DNA of 30,721 bases from Nostoc sp. GT001 (GCF_030382115.1 NZ_JAUDRJ010000003.1:2642321-2673041), one strand, 5' to 3'; positions 9,019-17,584 are shown, counted from the stretch's first letter. Made by a program: numbers and translations. The notes: generated by a model not told the origin, from the sequence alone.

Positions 9019-10479
9019 TCAAGATATTTGCGGTTTACGCAGATGCCAAGTAGTAGATTGCTCATAAGCATAAGCTACCTGAAATAATTGGTCTTCTCGT
9101 AGAACATTGCCAATTAGCTGTAATCCTATCGGTAGCCCCTGTTCGTCAAAACCACATGGCAAACTTAAACTAGGTAAACCAGCAAGATTTACAGGAATAG
9201 TCATCAAGTCAGTTAAATACATACTCAAGGGGTCAGTAGTTTTTTCCCCTGCTTTGAATGCTGTAGTGGGAGATGTGGGACAAACTAACACATCAACCGC
9301 ACCAAAAGCCTTTTCAAAGTCTTGCTTAATCAAAGTACGGACTTTTTGCGCTTTCAGGTAATAAGCGTCATAATAGCCAGCCGAAAGGGCGTAAGTGCCA
9401 ATCATAATCCGGCGTTTGACTTCTGTACCAAAACCAGCGGCACGGGTACGAGTGTACATTGATAGCAGATTATCGGCATCAGGAGCACGATACCCATATT
9501 TAACGCCATCGTAACGAGCTAGGTTGGCTGATGCTTCAGATGGGGCGATGATGTAGTAGGTGGGTAAGCCATAGCGAAAACGGGGACAAGAAATTATATG
9601 AATTTCTGCTCCTAAGCTTTGTAGTTGATCTACTGCTTTGGTAACAGCTTGTTCCACTACAGGGTCTAAACCTTCACCAAAAGTTTCTTTAATGATACCA
9701 ATTCTCAGCTGACCTCTGGGTTTGAAGTTTGGTTTTAAGCTAGCAGCATAGTTAGGAATGGCAACTTTCAGGCTGGTAGAGTCTTTGGGATCGTAACCTG
9801 CGATCGCACTTAATAATATTGCCGCATCTTCGACTGTGTTTGCAAATGGCCCAATTTGATCCAAAGACGAAGCGTAAGCCACCAAACCATAACGAGAAAC
9901 CAAACCATAAGTGGGTTTCATCCCCACCACACCGCAGAAAGATGCAGGTTGGCGAATCGAACCGCCAGTATCAGAACCGAGAGCAACTACACATTCTTGG
10001 GCAGACACCGCCGCCGCCGAACCCCCTGAAGAACCACCTGGAACTCGTGACAAATCCCAAGGATTAGCCGTGACTTGATAGGCAGAGTTTTCTGTGGAAC
10101 TACCCATTGCAAACTCATCCAAGTTGGTTTTGCCTACCATTACCGCCCCGGCATCTGCCAGTTTTTGCGTCGCTGTTGATTCATAAGGCGGCACAAAATT
10201 TTCCAAAATCCGGGAGGCGCAGGTGGTAGGAATCCCCTTGGTACACATATTGTCCTTGATACCCACAGGAATGCCCGCTAGCAGCCCAATTTCTTCTCCT
10301 GCGGCAATTTTGGCATCCACAGCACCCGCCTGCTCTAATGCGCGGTCTGCCGTCACACATAAAAAGCTGTGCAATTTCGGCTCTAACGCTTTAATGCGCT
10401 CTAAGGCTTCTTGGGTAATTTCAACGGCAGAACGTTCTTTTTTAACCAGCTGTTGGTGCAACTCGCGGATGGATGCCAT
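9019..10479 (-). CDS. gatA: Glutamyl-tRNA(Gln) amidotransferase subunit A
   Basis: 486 residues, the normal length for GatA. This is the amidase subunit of GatCAB, which converts misacylated Glu-tRNA(Gln) to Gln-tRNA(Gln) using ammonia from glutamine in organisms that lack GlnRS. The amidase-signature catalytic triad is visible: Lys75 in 'PVGIKDN', cis-Ser150 in '[10 protein letters not shown]' and nucleophile Ser174 in '[11 protein letters not shown]'. The spacing (75 and 24) matches the well-studied GatA enzymes. '[14 protein letters not shown]' and a C-terminal '[11 protein letters not shown]' also fit the family. It is transcribed alone here; gatB and gatC are not in the window. The downstream junction with the convergent HTH gene is packed with repeats and hairpins. 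Confidence 0.97.
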   Translation of the reverse strand: MASIRELHQQLVKKERSAVEITQEALERIKALEPKLHSFLCVTADRALEQAGAVDAKIAAGEEIGLLAGIPVGIKDNMCTKGIPTTCASRILENFVPPYESTATQKLADAGAVMVGKTNLDEFAMGSSTENSAYQVTANPWDLSRVPGGSSGGSAAAVSAQECVVALGSDTGGSIRQPASFCGVVGMKPTYGLVSRYGLVAYASSLDQIGPFANTVEDAAILLSAIAGYDPKDSTSLKVAIPNYAASLKPNFKPRGQLRIGIIKETFGEGLDPVVEQAVTKAVDQLQSLGAEIHIISCPRFRYGLPTYYIIAPSEASANLARYDGVKYGYRAPDADNLLSMYTRTRAAGFGTEVKRRIMIGTYALSAGYYDAYYLKAQKVRTLIKQDFEKAFGAVDVLVCPTSPTTAFKAGEKTTDPLSMYLTDLMTIPVNLAGLPSLSLPCGFDEQGLPIGLQLIGNVLREDQLFQVAYAYEQSTTWHLRKPQIS

Positions 10480-10829
10480 GATTGCTCTCTTTGTGACTCA
10501 AGTCATTGATTCTAGTACATATTGGTCAAAATTGGGTATTAGTTATTGGGCTTTGGGCATCGCTTATTCTCTTCTGCTTGCCATTCCTCATTCATCTGAC
10601 TAAGCGGATTAATATGTATTGAAATGTGTTTAATACGTTTTTAAAAACAGCAAATACATGGCTATCAACCATCTATTGAATAGTTTGCCAAAGTTTTCAT
10701 CTATATTGGCTACTTTTGTGTAAGAGTATAGCAGTGTTTTCTAGTGATATAATTTTGTATTACAACCTTATTAATACTACAAATTTCATAATTTTATCAA
10801 TTACACAAAATTTTTCGAGGTAAGCTAGG
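10480..10829. other. Intergenic region between divergent gatA and dnaE C-half
   Basis: 350 bp, AT-rich towards the dnaE side. The gatA end carries TTGGGCAT-like heptamer repeats (about 10530-10562). A candidate extended -10 for dnaE lies at 10745-10753. No RNA gene or small frame with support was found. Confidence 0.45.
10745..10753 (+). promoter_or_regulatory. Candidate extended -10 promoter element for dnaE C-half
   Basis: TGATATAAT, a TGn motif directly before a consensus TATAAT, lies 77 bp before the dnaE start. No good -35 hexamer is seen at 17 bp, as is common for extended -10 promoters. This is sequence inference only. Confidence 0.35.
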
Positions 10830-10937
10830 ATGATAAAAATAGCCACACGTAAATATTTAGGCAAGCAAAATGTTTATGACATTGGAGTTGAACGCGACCA
10901 TAATTTTGCGATTAAAAATGGCTTAATAGCTGCTAAT
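10830..10937 (+). other. Split DnaE intein, C-terminal fragment (Int-C)
   Basis: This is the coding segment for residues 1-36 of the dnaE C-half. It includes the block F-like 'NVYDIGVERDHNFAIKNG' and block G 'LIAAN' followed by Cys. The fragment is removed from the protein product by trans-splicing. The penultimate residue is Ala35. Confidence 0.95.
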
Positions 10938-12182
10938 TGTTTCAATAAATCCCATTCGACAGCTTATGGTTATGTAACATATCAAACAGCATATTTAAAA
11001 GCTAATTACCCATTGGAATATATGGCGGCGCTGTTAACAGCTAACAGTGGTGATACCGATAAGGTACAGAGATACATTACTAACTGTACAAATATGGGGA
11101 TATCTATAGATCCGCCAGATATTAACCGTTCTGGTGTTGATTTTACGCCAACGGCAGGCAAGATTCTGTTTGGATTTTCGGCAGTGCGTAACGTGGGACA
11201 AAATGCGATCGCTTGTATTTTGGAGGCGAGAAATGAGACAGGAGAATTTAAATCACTCGCTGATTTTTGCGATCGCGTGGATTTGCGTGCTGTTAACCGC
11301 CGAACTCTGGAGTCGTTGATTTACTGCGGAGCCTTTGACAAAATTGAATCCAACCGCCAACAGTTAATTAACGACTCAGAATTAGTGTATGATTGGGCAC
11401 AATCTCGTGCGAAAGATAGAGCTAGTGGTCAAGGAAATCTATTTGATTTATTGGGCGACGGCTTTTCTTCAACTCAGAATAAAAGAGCAAATAATGCCTT
11501 TGAAACTGCTCCCAAATCTAAACCTGTGACAGATTTACCCCCACAGAAAAAGTTGCAGATGGAGAAAGAATTATTAGGCTTTTATGTATCAGATCATCCA
11601 CTGAAATCTTTACGGCAAATAACACCACTTTTGACACCAATTAACCTTTCACAACTGGGAGAACAAAGAGAAGATACAAGACTTTGTGCAGTAGTCATGT
11701 TGAATAACGTCAAAAAAGTGGTGACAAAAAAAGGCGATCAGATGGCAATTCTGCAAATAGAAGACCTCACTACACAATCAGAAGCTGTAGTTTTTCCGAA
11801 AACTTATGAACGCATTAGTTCCTTACTCCAAGTTGATACTAGATTGATTATTTGGGGAAAAGTAGATCGACGTGACGAGCAAACTCAATTTATTCTTGAA
11901 GATGCAGAACCAGTAGAAACAGTACAAATGGTAATGGTGGAGTTAAATCCCCAGCAAGCAGGTAATATGGAAGACTTACATCGCTTAAAAACAATTTTAC
12001 AAGAGCATTCAGTAGACAAAGAAAAGGCAAAAATGCCAGTGATTGGAATTATTCAAACTGAAACTTCTCGTAAACTTGTTCGCTTAGGTTGGCAATTTTG
12101 TGTACAAGATTCTAGAATAACTGTTCAAGCTTTGCAAAACGCCAGTTTTCCTGCTCATATAAAATCGCTGACTGGTAGCTGA
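10830..12182 (+). CDS. dnaE: DNA polymerase III alpha subunit, C-terminal half with split-intein C-fragment
   Basis: 450 residues. Residues 1-36 are the C-terminal fragment of the cyanobacterial split DnaE intein ('MIKIATRKYLGKQNVYDIGV' ... 'NGLIAAN'), ending in the cyclising Asn36. Cys37 ('CFN') is the +1 extein nucleophile. After trans-splicing with the N-half made from a distant locus, residues 37-450 become the C-terminal part of the replicative polymerase. The extein begins 'CFNKSHSTAYGYVTYQTAYL', carries an HhH region (about 110-170), a clamp-binding-like 'QGNLF' at 201-205 and an OB-fold (about 280-360). The ATG is the intein's own first residue, with GAGGTA upstream. Compared with the N. 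punctiforme fragment as I recall it, positions 28, 32 and 35 differ. The short length is normal for this split gene, not a truncation. Confidence 0.97.
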   Translation: MIKIATRKYLGKQNVYDIGVERDHNFAIKNGLIAANCFNKSHSTAYGYVTYQTAYLKANYPLEYMAALLTANSGDTDKVQRYITNCTNMGISIDPPDINRSGVDFTPTAGKILFGFSAVRNVGQNAIACILEARNETGEFKSLADFCDRVDLRAVNRRTLESLIYCGAFDKIESNRQQLINDSELVYDWAQSRAKDRASGQGNLFDLLGDGFSSTQNKRANNAFETAPKSKPVTDLPPQKKLQMEKELLGFYVSDHPLKSLRQITPLLTPINLSQLGEQREDTRLCAVVMLNNVKKVVTKKGDQMAILQIEDLTTQSEAVVFPKTYERISSLLQVDTRLIIWGKVDRRDEQTQFILEDAEPVETVQMVMVELNPQQAGNMEDLHRLKTILQEHSVDKEKAKMPVIGIIQTETSRKLVRLGWQFCVQDSRITVQALQNASFPAHIKSLTGS

Positions 12183-12381
12183 GGCCAGGAGTCAAAAATC
12201 CACCAATACTAAAAAGCAACTTAAAAATTCGTTTTATTGAACTGTCAACAGTAAATTGCCTTAAGTATGCAGGGTTTAAATCGTTTTTTTAGTTACTTAT
12301 GCTGATGATAATTTCCTTGAGGGAGTGGTATCTTTTTATGCTAAGACCCTTAAGGCTGCGACCGGGGGAAGGAGTTAGAAC

Positions 12382-12981
12382 TTGATGATCGTAAATGAGC
12401 TACATAGATTTGTTTCATACTGTAAAAAAATTCAACCCCAAACTCACGAGGACATTCAAAAATTTTTTGAAGGAGTAATATTATTTCCTTATGATAAGGA
12501 ACTTCTATTGCAAGCTTATTTATTTCTGAATATTAAAGAATTGTTTCCCTCGTGCGCTGAATTGCTGTTGTTTGAAAAGTCTCCAATTTCAGATTATACA
12601 GATTTAGGGAAGTGTGATTTTGTCTTTCTGACTTTTAAAGGTAGTCTGTTTTTAATAGAAACTAAGTTTATTGATACAGAAGCCACTGGAGCAACAGAGC
12701 GAAAAAGAAGAAATAAACATAGAAACAAGGTATTTGAACAAGTTATTACTTTAAAAGGTCGATTTAGCGAATATTGGAATATGAGGCTAGACCAATTAGA
12801 GTGCGGGGTTTTCACAACAGATGCAGAAGTTGCTTGGCGAGGAAATGGTGTGAATGTCACATCTAAATCGATATCTATAGATAAGCTCGAACAATGGCGA
12901 AGAAGTTATCATAGTAGTGAAAAATTTTTATCTCATCAAGATGGATCAAAGTTTGAGGAGAAGGTGAATTTGAAAGGTTGA
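12382..12981 (+). CDS. Unrecognised protein with PD-(D/E)XK nuclease-like core
   Basis: I do not recognise the family. The 199-residue protein (TTG at 12382; ATG at 12385 is equally possible, both behind AAGGAG at 12369-12374) has a helical N-terminal part. It is followed by 'KCDFVFLTFKGSLFLIETKF', which reads as a beta-hairpin carrying Asp79 and Glu93-Thr-Lys95. That D-(X13)-E-x-K pattern on adjacent hydrophobic strands, followed by a basic helix with Gln120 ('RNKVFEQVITLKGRF'), is the layout of PD-(D/E)XK nucleases and related restriction-like endonuclease folds. No methylase, helicase or antitoxin gene is next to it, and it converges on coxC. A terminator hairpin follows at 13056-13078. 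It could be a solitary defence or repair nuclease or an inactive relative. The fold call is inference from motif spacing only. Confidence 0.55.
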   Translation: MMIVNELHRFVSYCKKIQPQTHEDIQKFFEGVILFPYDKELLLQAYLFLNIKELFPSCAELLLFEKSPISDYTDLGKCDFVFLTFKGSLFLIETKFIDTEATGATERKRRNKHRNKVFEQVITLKGRFSEYWNMRLDQLECGVFTTDAEVAWRGNGVNVTSKSISIDKLEQWRRSYHSSEKFLSHQDGSKFEEKVNLKG

Positions 12982-13013
12982 ACTAAGACCCAAATATAGT
13001 TATTACAGTGAAT

Positions 13014-13055
13014 GGTGTATGGGGCATAAAAGTAATTAACAATGCCACATACACC
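13014..13055. terminator. Long hairpin between convergent genes
   Basis: GGTGTATGGGGCAT (13014-13027) pairs with ATGCCACATACACC (13042-13055) over 14 bp with one mismatch and a 14-nt loop. It lies between the nuclease-like gene (plus) and coxC (minus). It is symmetric, so it could act in either direction; no U-tract follows. Confidence 0.45.
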
Positions 13056-13080
13056 AACCCAGAGAAATTATCTGGGTTTT
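13056..13080 (+). terminator. Intrinsic terminator after the nuclease-like gene
   Basis: AACCCAGA (13056-13063), a 7-nt loop GAAATTA, then TCTGGGTT (13071-13078), followed by TTCC. This is an 8-bp stem with a short T-rich tail on the plus strand, 75 bp past the stop. Confidence 0.5.
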
Positions 13081-13095
13081 CCTTCCCATCAATCT

Positions 13096-13698
13096 CTACT
13101 GCCAAACATAGATCAGGACAAACAAAATAATCCAGATAACATCGACGAAGTGCCAAAACAATGAAGTTGCATTGACGCCGAAGTGACCTGTATCGTAATT
13201 GCCAGGGATGAAAGAACGGATCAAAATTATTAACTGCAACAGGATACCAGTGAAAACGTGCAAACCGTGGAAGCCTGTAAGTAGATAAAACGTTCCACCA
13301 AATACCCCGGAAGTGAAACCAAAGGCGAGGCCGTTCCATTCAATCGCCTGTCCAACTAAAAAGTAAGTTCCCATCGCCATTGTTGCCAAGAGAAACAGGC
13401 GGAATTTTACTAAGTCGTGGCGTTGAAGGGCGCGTTCTGCTAAGTAAATTACAAAGCTACTAGCAACCAGAATTACTGTGTTGATTGTCGGTTCTTTTAC
13501 TTCTAGTCCAGAAACACCTGCTGGTAGCCAGTTAGGGGTTGTTGTTTTGTAGATGGCATATCCAGCGAAAAAACTTAAGAAGATGACGCTTTCTGAGAGG
13601 AGGAAGACGATGAAGCCAAACATTTTGTTGCCTTCTTCGTCGTGGGTATGTTCTGCGGCTGTGTGGTGCAATTCTTCGGAATTGATATAGCTGTCCAT
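13096..13698 (-). CDS. coxC: Heme-copper terminal oxidase subunit III (alternative, ARTO/cox3-type operon)
   Basis: A 200-residue integral membrane protein, normal for the five-helix bacterial subunit III. Characteristic pieces are 'MFGFIVFLLSESVIFLSFFA', 'QAIEWNGLAFGFTSGVFGGT', 'TGFHGLHVFTGILLQLI' and 'ATSLFWHFVDVIWIILF'. The 'HFVDVIWIILF' ending is diagnostic. Subunit III binds no redox centre but stabilises subunit I and proton uptake. It is the last gene of the minus-strand operon, 94 bp after coxA; the gap holds GCAAAGG-type repeats. The symbol coxC is safe; assignment to the third, alternative oxidase set rests on the subunit II sequence upstream. Confidence 0.93.
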   Translation of the reverse strand: MDSYINSEELHHTAAEHTHDEEGNKMFGFIVFLLSESVIFLSFFAGYAIYKTTTPNWLPAGVSGLEVKEPTINTVILVASSFVIYLAERALQRHDLVKFRLFLLATMAMGTYFLVGQAIEWNGLAFGFTSGVFGGTFYLLTGFHGLHVFTGILLQLIILIRSFIPGNYDTGHFGVNATSLFWHFVDVIWIILFVLIYVWQ

Positions 13699-13792
13699 TT
13701 TGGTTTTTGAGGGGGAGTTTGAAACGCAAAGGTACGCTAAGGGAAGCGCAAAGGTGCGCGGAGGGTTTTTGCGTCTTCCCGATGGTTGGCGT

Positions 13793-15455
13793 TTATTCTG
13801 GGAGGTTGGCTGTCAAGCGTTCTGATTTACCGTAGCCGTAGGGTTCGGAGATGATGATGGGAGTTTCTTCAAAGTTTTCTACTGGAGGGGGTGAAGAAAC
13901 TAACCACTCTAGTCCGATTGCTCGCCAAGGATTAGCGGGTGCTTTCTCGCCTTGCATCCAAGAAATCACCATGTTGAATATGAAGGGCAAGGTGGACATT
14001 CCTAAGAGAAATCCGCCGAGGCTAGCGATGATGTTCCAGAATTGATACTCAGGGGCGTAAGAAGCAACTCGGCGTAACATTCCTTGCAATCCCAAGGGAT
14101 GCATGGGCAAAAAGTTGAGGTTGGTGCCGATGAAGGCTAACCAGAAGTGGATTTTACCCCAGCTTTCGGAGTACATCCTTCCGGTCATTTTAGGGAACCA
14201 GTGATAAATGGCTGCAAATAAGCCCATCGTCACAGTTCCGTAGAGGACGTAGTGGAAGTGTCCGACTACAAAGTAGGTATTGTTAACGTGGACATCGACT
14301 GGCACGGAGGAAAGCATAATGCCTGTGATTCCTGCGAAGACAAACATGACTAATGCACCCAAGGCAAACAGCATGGCGGTATTTAGCCGCAGTTTACCGC
14401 CCCAAATAGTTGCTACCCAAGCAAACACTTTAATTCCTGTGGGGACAGATACACACATCGTCGTCATCATGAAAATCAACCGCATCCAGCCAGGAGTACC
14501 GCTGACGTACATGTGGTGTACCCAAACAATGCCGCTAACTACGGCAATCAAGATAGATGAAACGGCAACTACTTTGTAACCAAATAAGGGTTTACGTGAA
14601 TAAACCGGGAAGATTTCTGAGAAAATGCCGAAGACAGGCAAAATAATCACGTAAACGGCTGGGTGGGAGTAAAACCAGAAGTAATGCTGGAACATCACTG
14701 GATTTCCACCTTTGGCAGGGTCAAAAAAGGCAGTGCCAGCTAGTGAGGTCAAGTAGCAGCATCACCGCACCAGCTGTCAGTGCTGGAAGTCCAAATAGTT
14801 GGATGATTTGGGCGCTAAATACTGCCCAGACAAACAACGGCATTTTGAAGAAGCCCATTCCTGGGGCCCGCATCTTGACAATGGTGGTGACAAAGTTCAC
14901 TGCCCCCATAATTGAGGATACGCCGGATATTGCCACCGCTAACAGCCAGAGAACTTGACCATTAATTAAGTTACCTGTGGGATTCTGGAGACTGACTGGT
15001 GGGTAAGACCACCAACCGGCTTGGGCTGGGCCTCCAGGGACAAAGAAGCTACCCATCATCAAAATCCCAACTACTGGTACCATCCAAAAGGCGACGGCAT
15101 TCAGGCGGGGAAATGCCATATCTCGCGCCCCAATCATTAGGGGCACTAGATAGTTAGCAAAACCAACTAGTGAGGGAAATGTCCACAAGAACAGCATCAC
15201 AGTGCCGTGCATGGTGAACATACCGTTGTAGACGGTGCGATCGACTAAATCTGATTCGGGTGTCATCAGTTCTCCCCGCATCACCATCGCAAAGATACCG
15301 CCGACGAGAAGGAAGAAAAATGAGGTGACGAGATACTGGATACCAATAACTTTATGGTCGGTACTAAAGCTGAAGTATTCTTTCCAGCTACTCGGAGATT
15401 CGTGGTTAGGCTTCTCATCAGGGAGAAGGATACCTTCAATAGGAACATTAGTCAT
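13793..15455 (-). pseudogene. coxA: Heme-copper terminal oxidase subunit I, frameshifted
   Basis: Subunit I is split into two overlapping frames. The N-terminal part (15455 to 14721, 244 codons) ends in an aberrant 'SWHCLF' and a stop. The C-terminal part (up to 13793) is in the next frame, where it can be read from a TTG at 14752. Removing one base near 14741 gives a continuous 553-residue protein reading 'LLLDLTAGTAFFDPAKGG', exactly what the family has there. All metal ligands are otherwise present: heme His83 in 'TMHGTVMLFLW', CuB His and the cross-linking Tyr in 'YSHPAVYV', the His pair in 'HHMYVSG', and the two heme histidines in 'VGHFHYVLYG'. 'YSHP' without the Glu of GHPEVY marks the A2 class of heme-copper oxidases. 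AAAGGAAAG supports the start at 15455. This is either a real mutation or a sequencing error; a function would need frame restoration. Confidence 0.85.
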
Positions 15456-15468
15456 GGTTACTTTCCTT

Positions 15469-16395
15469 TCAACCAGGTGAATTGACTAGAGGAGGTGCAG
15501 CAGGTGGAACTGTAACCCAACCAGTTTGAACTGATTGATGGGATGTTTGGGCATACTCAGAAGCCGCTTGATTATTTGCTATGGATGGCTTTTGGGTTGC
15601 AGCTTGTGCCAGCCATTGCTGATAATCTTCAGGAGATTCGACGATGACATTCGCTTGCATCGTCGCAAAGTATGTACCGCTATATTGAGAATCGGTCAAT
15701 CGGTATTGTCCGGGGCGGATGGGAGTAAATTCAAAGTCGATCGCATGGTTAGGAATAATATCCTGCTTGAGGCGGAACGCAGGAATATAGAAGCCGTGCA
15801 AAACATCCTGTGATTTCAGCGCTAAACGTATTCTGCGATCGCTTGGTAAATGCAATTCGGTACTGGTAATATCTCTTTCTGGGTAATGAAAAACCCACGC
15901 CCACTGTTTAGCTAGTACGTCGATTTTTTCTACAGGTTCCGCTAAAGCGTTAGCTGGTGCATCTTTTGGTTCTGCATAAGCCGATTCCATTCTCAACGGA
16001 TTATGCAGGTGAACTATTTCCGATGGGCCTTGAATTCCCATTTGTTCGTAAACTTGATAGCTGTAACCCGCAATCCACAACACTAACAGAATTGGGATTG
16101 CTGTCCAAACAACTTCTAAGGTGATATTACCTTCAATTGGGGGGCCATCAGTGAAGTCATCTTTGACTGCCCGATGGAAGATCACAGAATACATCAGAGT
16201 ACTTGTGACTCCCAAGAAGATGAATGCACCGAGGGTTACTAAGAAGCTAATCAAATCATCAATTAGTAGGGATTCGGCCGCTGCTTGGGGAGGAAGCCAG
16301 GAGTAAGACTGCTTGCCGATCCAGAGACTAGTAACAGTGATTGCGATCGCGCCTGTAAGCAGCGTCAAAATATTTAAAATCTTCTGGATTTTCAT
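15469..16395 (-). CDS. coxB: Alternative terminal oxidase subunit II lacking CuA ligands (ARTO/cox3 type)
   Basis: 308 residues with two N-terminal membrane helices (about 8-26 and 50-73), a further hydrophobic segment near 93-113, and a periplasmic/lumenal cupredoxin domain. 'LAKQWAWVFHYP' (161-172) and 'DVLHGFYIPAFRLKQDIIP' (197-215) are typical of subunit II. The CuA motif C-x-E-x-C-G-x-x-H-x-x-M is replaced by 'DSQYSGTYFATM' (235-246). Both Cys, the Glu and the second His are gone; only His200 and Met246 remain. Loss of CuA is known from the alternative respiratory terminal oxidase of cyanobacteria (ctaCII in Synechocystis, coxB3 in Nostoc) and suggests quinol rather than cytochrome c or plastocyanin as donor. 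It sits 13 bp before coxA in the same operon. The Pro/Gln/Ala-rich tail is unremarkable. Confidence 0.9.
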   Translation of the reverse strand: MKIQKILNILTLLTGAIAITVTSLWIGKQSYSWLPPQAAAESLLIDDLISFLVTLGAFIFLGVTSTLMYSVIFHRAVKDDFTDGPPIEGNITLEVVWTAIPILLVLWIAGYSYQVYEQMGIQGPSEIVHLHNPLRMESAYAEPKDAPANALAEPVEKIDVLAKQWAWVFHYPERDITSTELHLPSDRRIRLALKSQDVLHGFYIPAFRLKQDIIPNHAIDFEFTPIRPGQYRLTDSQYSGTYFATMQANVIVESPEDYQQWLAQAATQKPSIANNQAASEYAQTSHQSVQTGWVTVPPAAPPLVNSPG

Positions 16396-16469
16396 GGTCT
16401 TTGGTTATTGGGCATTGGGTATGGGGTATTAGTCAAAGGACACATGACTAAGGACTAAGGACAAGTAAC

Positions 16470-17087
16470 TTACTTGAGTGTTGTGTTGAGGTCTTGGTGC
16501 GATCGCAGTAAATTATCTGCTGTATTGTGTACGCCAAATTCGGCGGCTAGTTGCGCTCCTAGTGTGCCGTGGATGTACATAACGAACATGATTGCTATGC
16601 CTGCGAACAGATAGATCCATTGCACTTCTCTATCTGTCTGTTTATATTCTTGTTTGCCCCAAACGAAGCGCTGCCATGCTCTCCAGATGGTCATGCCAAC
16701 AATCAGCGCTAATAAGAACACACCACCCACACCATGCCAAAGCATAGTTTCCATTGCCTGCAATCCCCAGGCACTCTTCATATCAGCTGGTGGTGCTGCC
16801 AACAGCATTTCGTAAAAGCCTGCTCCCACTGTGAAAAATGTGATGATGCTGGCAGCTAACATGTTGTACCAGCCAACAGCAAATAAGTTGTCACGTTCCA
16901 CAGTAATTGCCAAAAATTTGAAGACCCATTTTTCAAAGGGGAACAGAACACCAACAATATCAAAGGTCATCGCAATGATGAACAAACCTATTGTCAGATG
17001 GACTAAGTTGGGATGAATAGGAATTGTGTAAGGTAATCCGTTTGGGCCTAGAGAGCCGCTCAATTGGTCAATTAATTCTGAGTTCAT
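16470..17087 (-). CDS. DUF2231 membrane protein (downstream member of pair)
   Basis: 205 residues from the ATG at 17087-17085. A frame starting 20 codons earlier (17147) exists but lies inside the preceding gene, whereas this ATG overlaps that gene's TGA (ATGA), a classic coupled start. Four hydrophobic segments are seen. 'IPIHPNLVHLTIGLFIIAMT' carries the His pair typical of DUF2231, and 'MLWHGVGGVFLLALIVG' adds another membrane His. 'MYIHGTLGAQLAAEFGVHN' closes the domain. DUF2231 proteins are uncharacterised; the conserved membrane histidines could hold heme or copper, which would suit a place at the head of an oxidase operon. The 74-bp gap to coxB holds TTGGGCAT-type and TGACTAAGGAC-type heptamer repeats. 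Confidence 0.85.
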   Translation of the reverse strand: MNSELIDQLSGSLGPNGLPYTIPIHPNLVHLTIGLFIIAMTFDIVGVLFPFEKWVFKFLAITVERDNLFAVGWYNMLAASIITFFTVGAGFYEMLLAAPPADMKSAWGLQAMETMLWHGVGGVFLLALIVGMTIWRAWQRFVWGKQEYKQTDREVQWIYLFAGIAIMFVMYIHGTLGAQLAAEFGVHNTADNLLRSHQDLNTTLK

Positions 17088-17584
17088 CGCAACACACCAT
17101 CCTTTACTGCTTCCACAACTGGCACGGTATGCAATCCATATACCCAAACAAGTTCATCGCCGAGATATACTTGCAAGCCAACTATTAGGGTTAAAACTAG
17201 TCCGGCTCCCAAATAATAAATCGATACTTTTTGGGGATTGCGGGCACGAATTACATAGCGCCAAGCTGTAATCGCCGTGATAATTCCTGAAAGCGACCAA
17301 CCAATTAGCGTATGCAAATTCAGCACGGATTTCGCTAGGCTGTAAGGCTGTGCTAACCCTGCTTCAAACTGACCAAAGATAATCGCGACGAAGATGGCGA
17401 TCGTGGCAACTAACATATTCCACCAACTCACCTCAAAAAGACCCGATTTACCAGTAAAATAGCCAATTACATCGCAGAAGAAGGAAAACAACACCATCGC
17501 AATGACGAAGTGGACAACGATGGGATGAATCGTATCTGGATAGGGCAAATTGTGGTCGTTCAAGGATGTCAAATACTCAATCAT
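17084..17584 (-). CDS. DUF2231 membrane protein (first gene of oxidase operon)
   Basis: 166 residues. 'TIHPIVVHFVIAMVLFSFFC' (19-38) carries the two family histidines, and 'LHTLIGWSLSGIITAI' a third. Four membrane helices are likely, and the C-terminus has 'YGLHTVPVVEAV'. The ATG at 17584 is preceded by AGGAG six bases upstream, the best ribosome binding site of this operon. It is a diverged paralogue of the next gene and overlaps it by 4 bp. DUF2231 genes are known companions of the alternative cox cluster in heterocystous cyanobacteria (from memory); assembly, electron-input or heme-binding roles are all possible. Confidence 0.86.
   Translation of the reverse strand: MIEYLTSLNDHNLPYPDTIHPIVVHFVIAMVLFSFFCDVIGYFTGKSGLFEVSWWNMLVATIAIFVAIIFGQFEAGLAQPYSLAKSVLNLHTLIGWSLSGIITAITAWRYVIRARNPQKVSIYYLGAGLVLTLIVGLQVYLGDELVWVYGLHTVPVVEAVKDGVLR

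Noticed and set aside
10223..10603. Plus-strand frame of 126 codons
   Set aside because: Mostly antisense to gatA; the rest is intergenic heptamer repeat.
10830..12182. Reading the short dnaE as a truncated pseudogene
   Set aside because: It begins exactly at the split-intein C-fragment, which is how the C-half of cyanobacterial DnaE is encoded.
12983..13339. Minus-strand frame of 118 codons at the end of coxC
   Set aside because: Out-of-frame shadow of coxC; no domain.
16470..17147. Start of the second DUF2231 gene at 17147
   Set aside because: It would overlap the previous gene by 64 bp with an unrelated leader; the ATGA-coupled ATG at 17087 is better.
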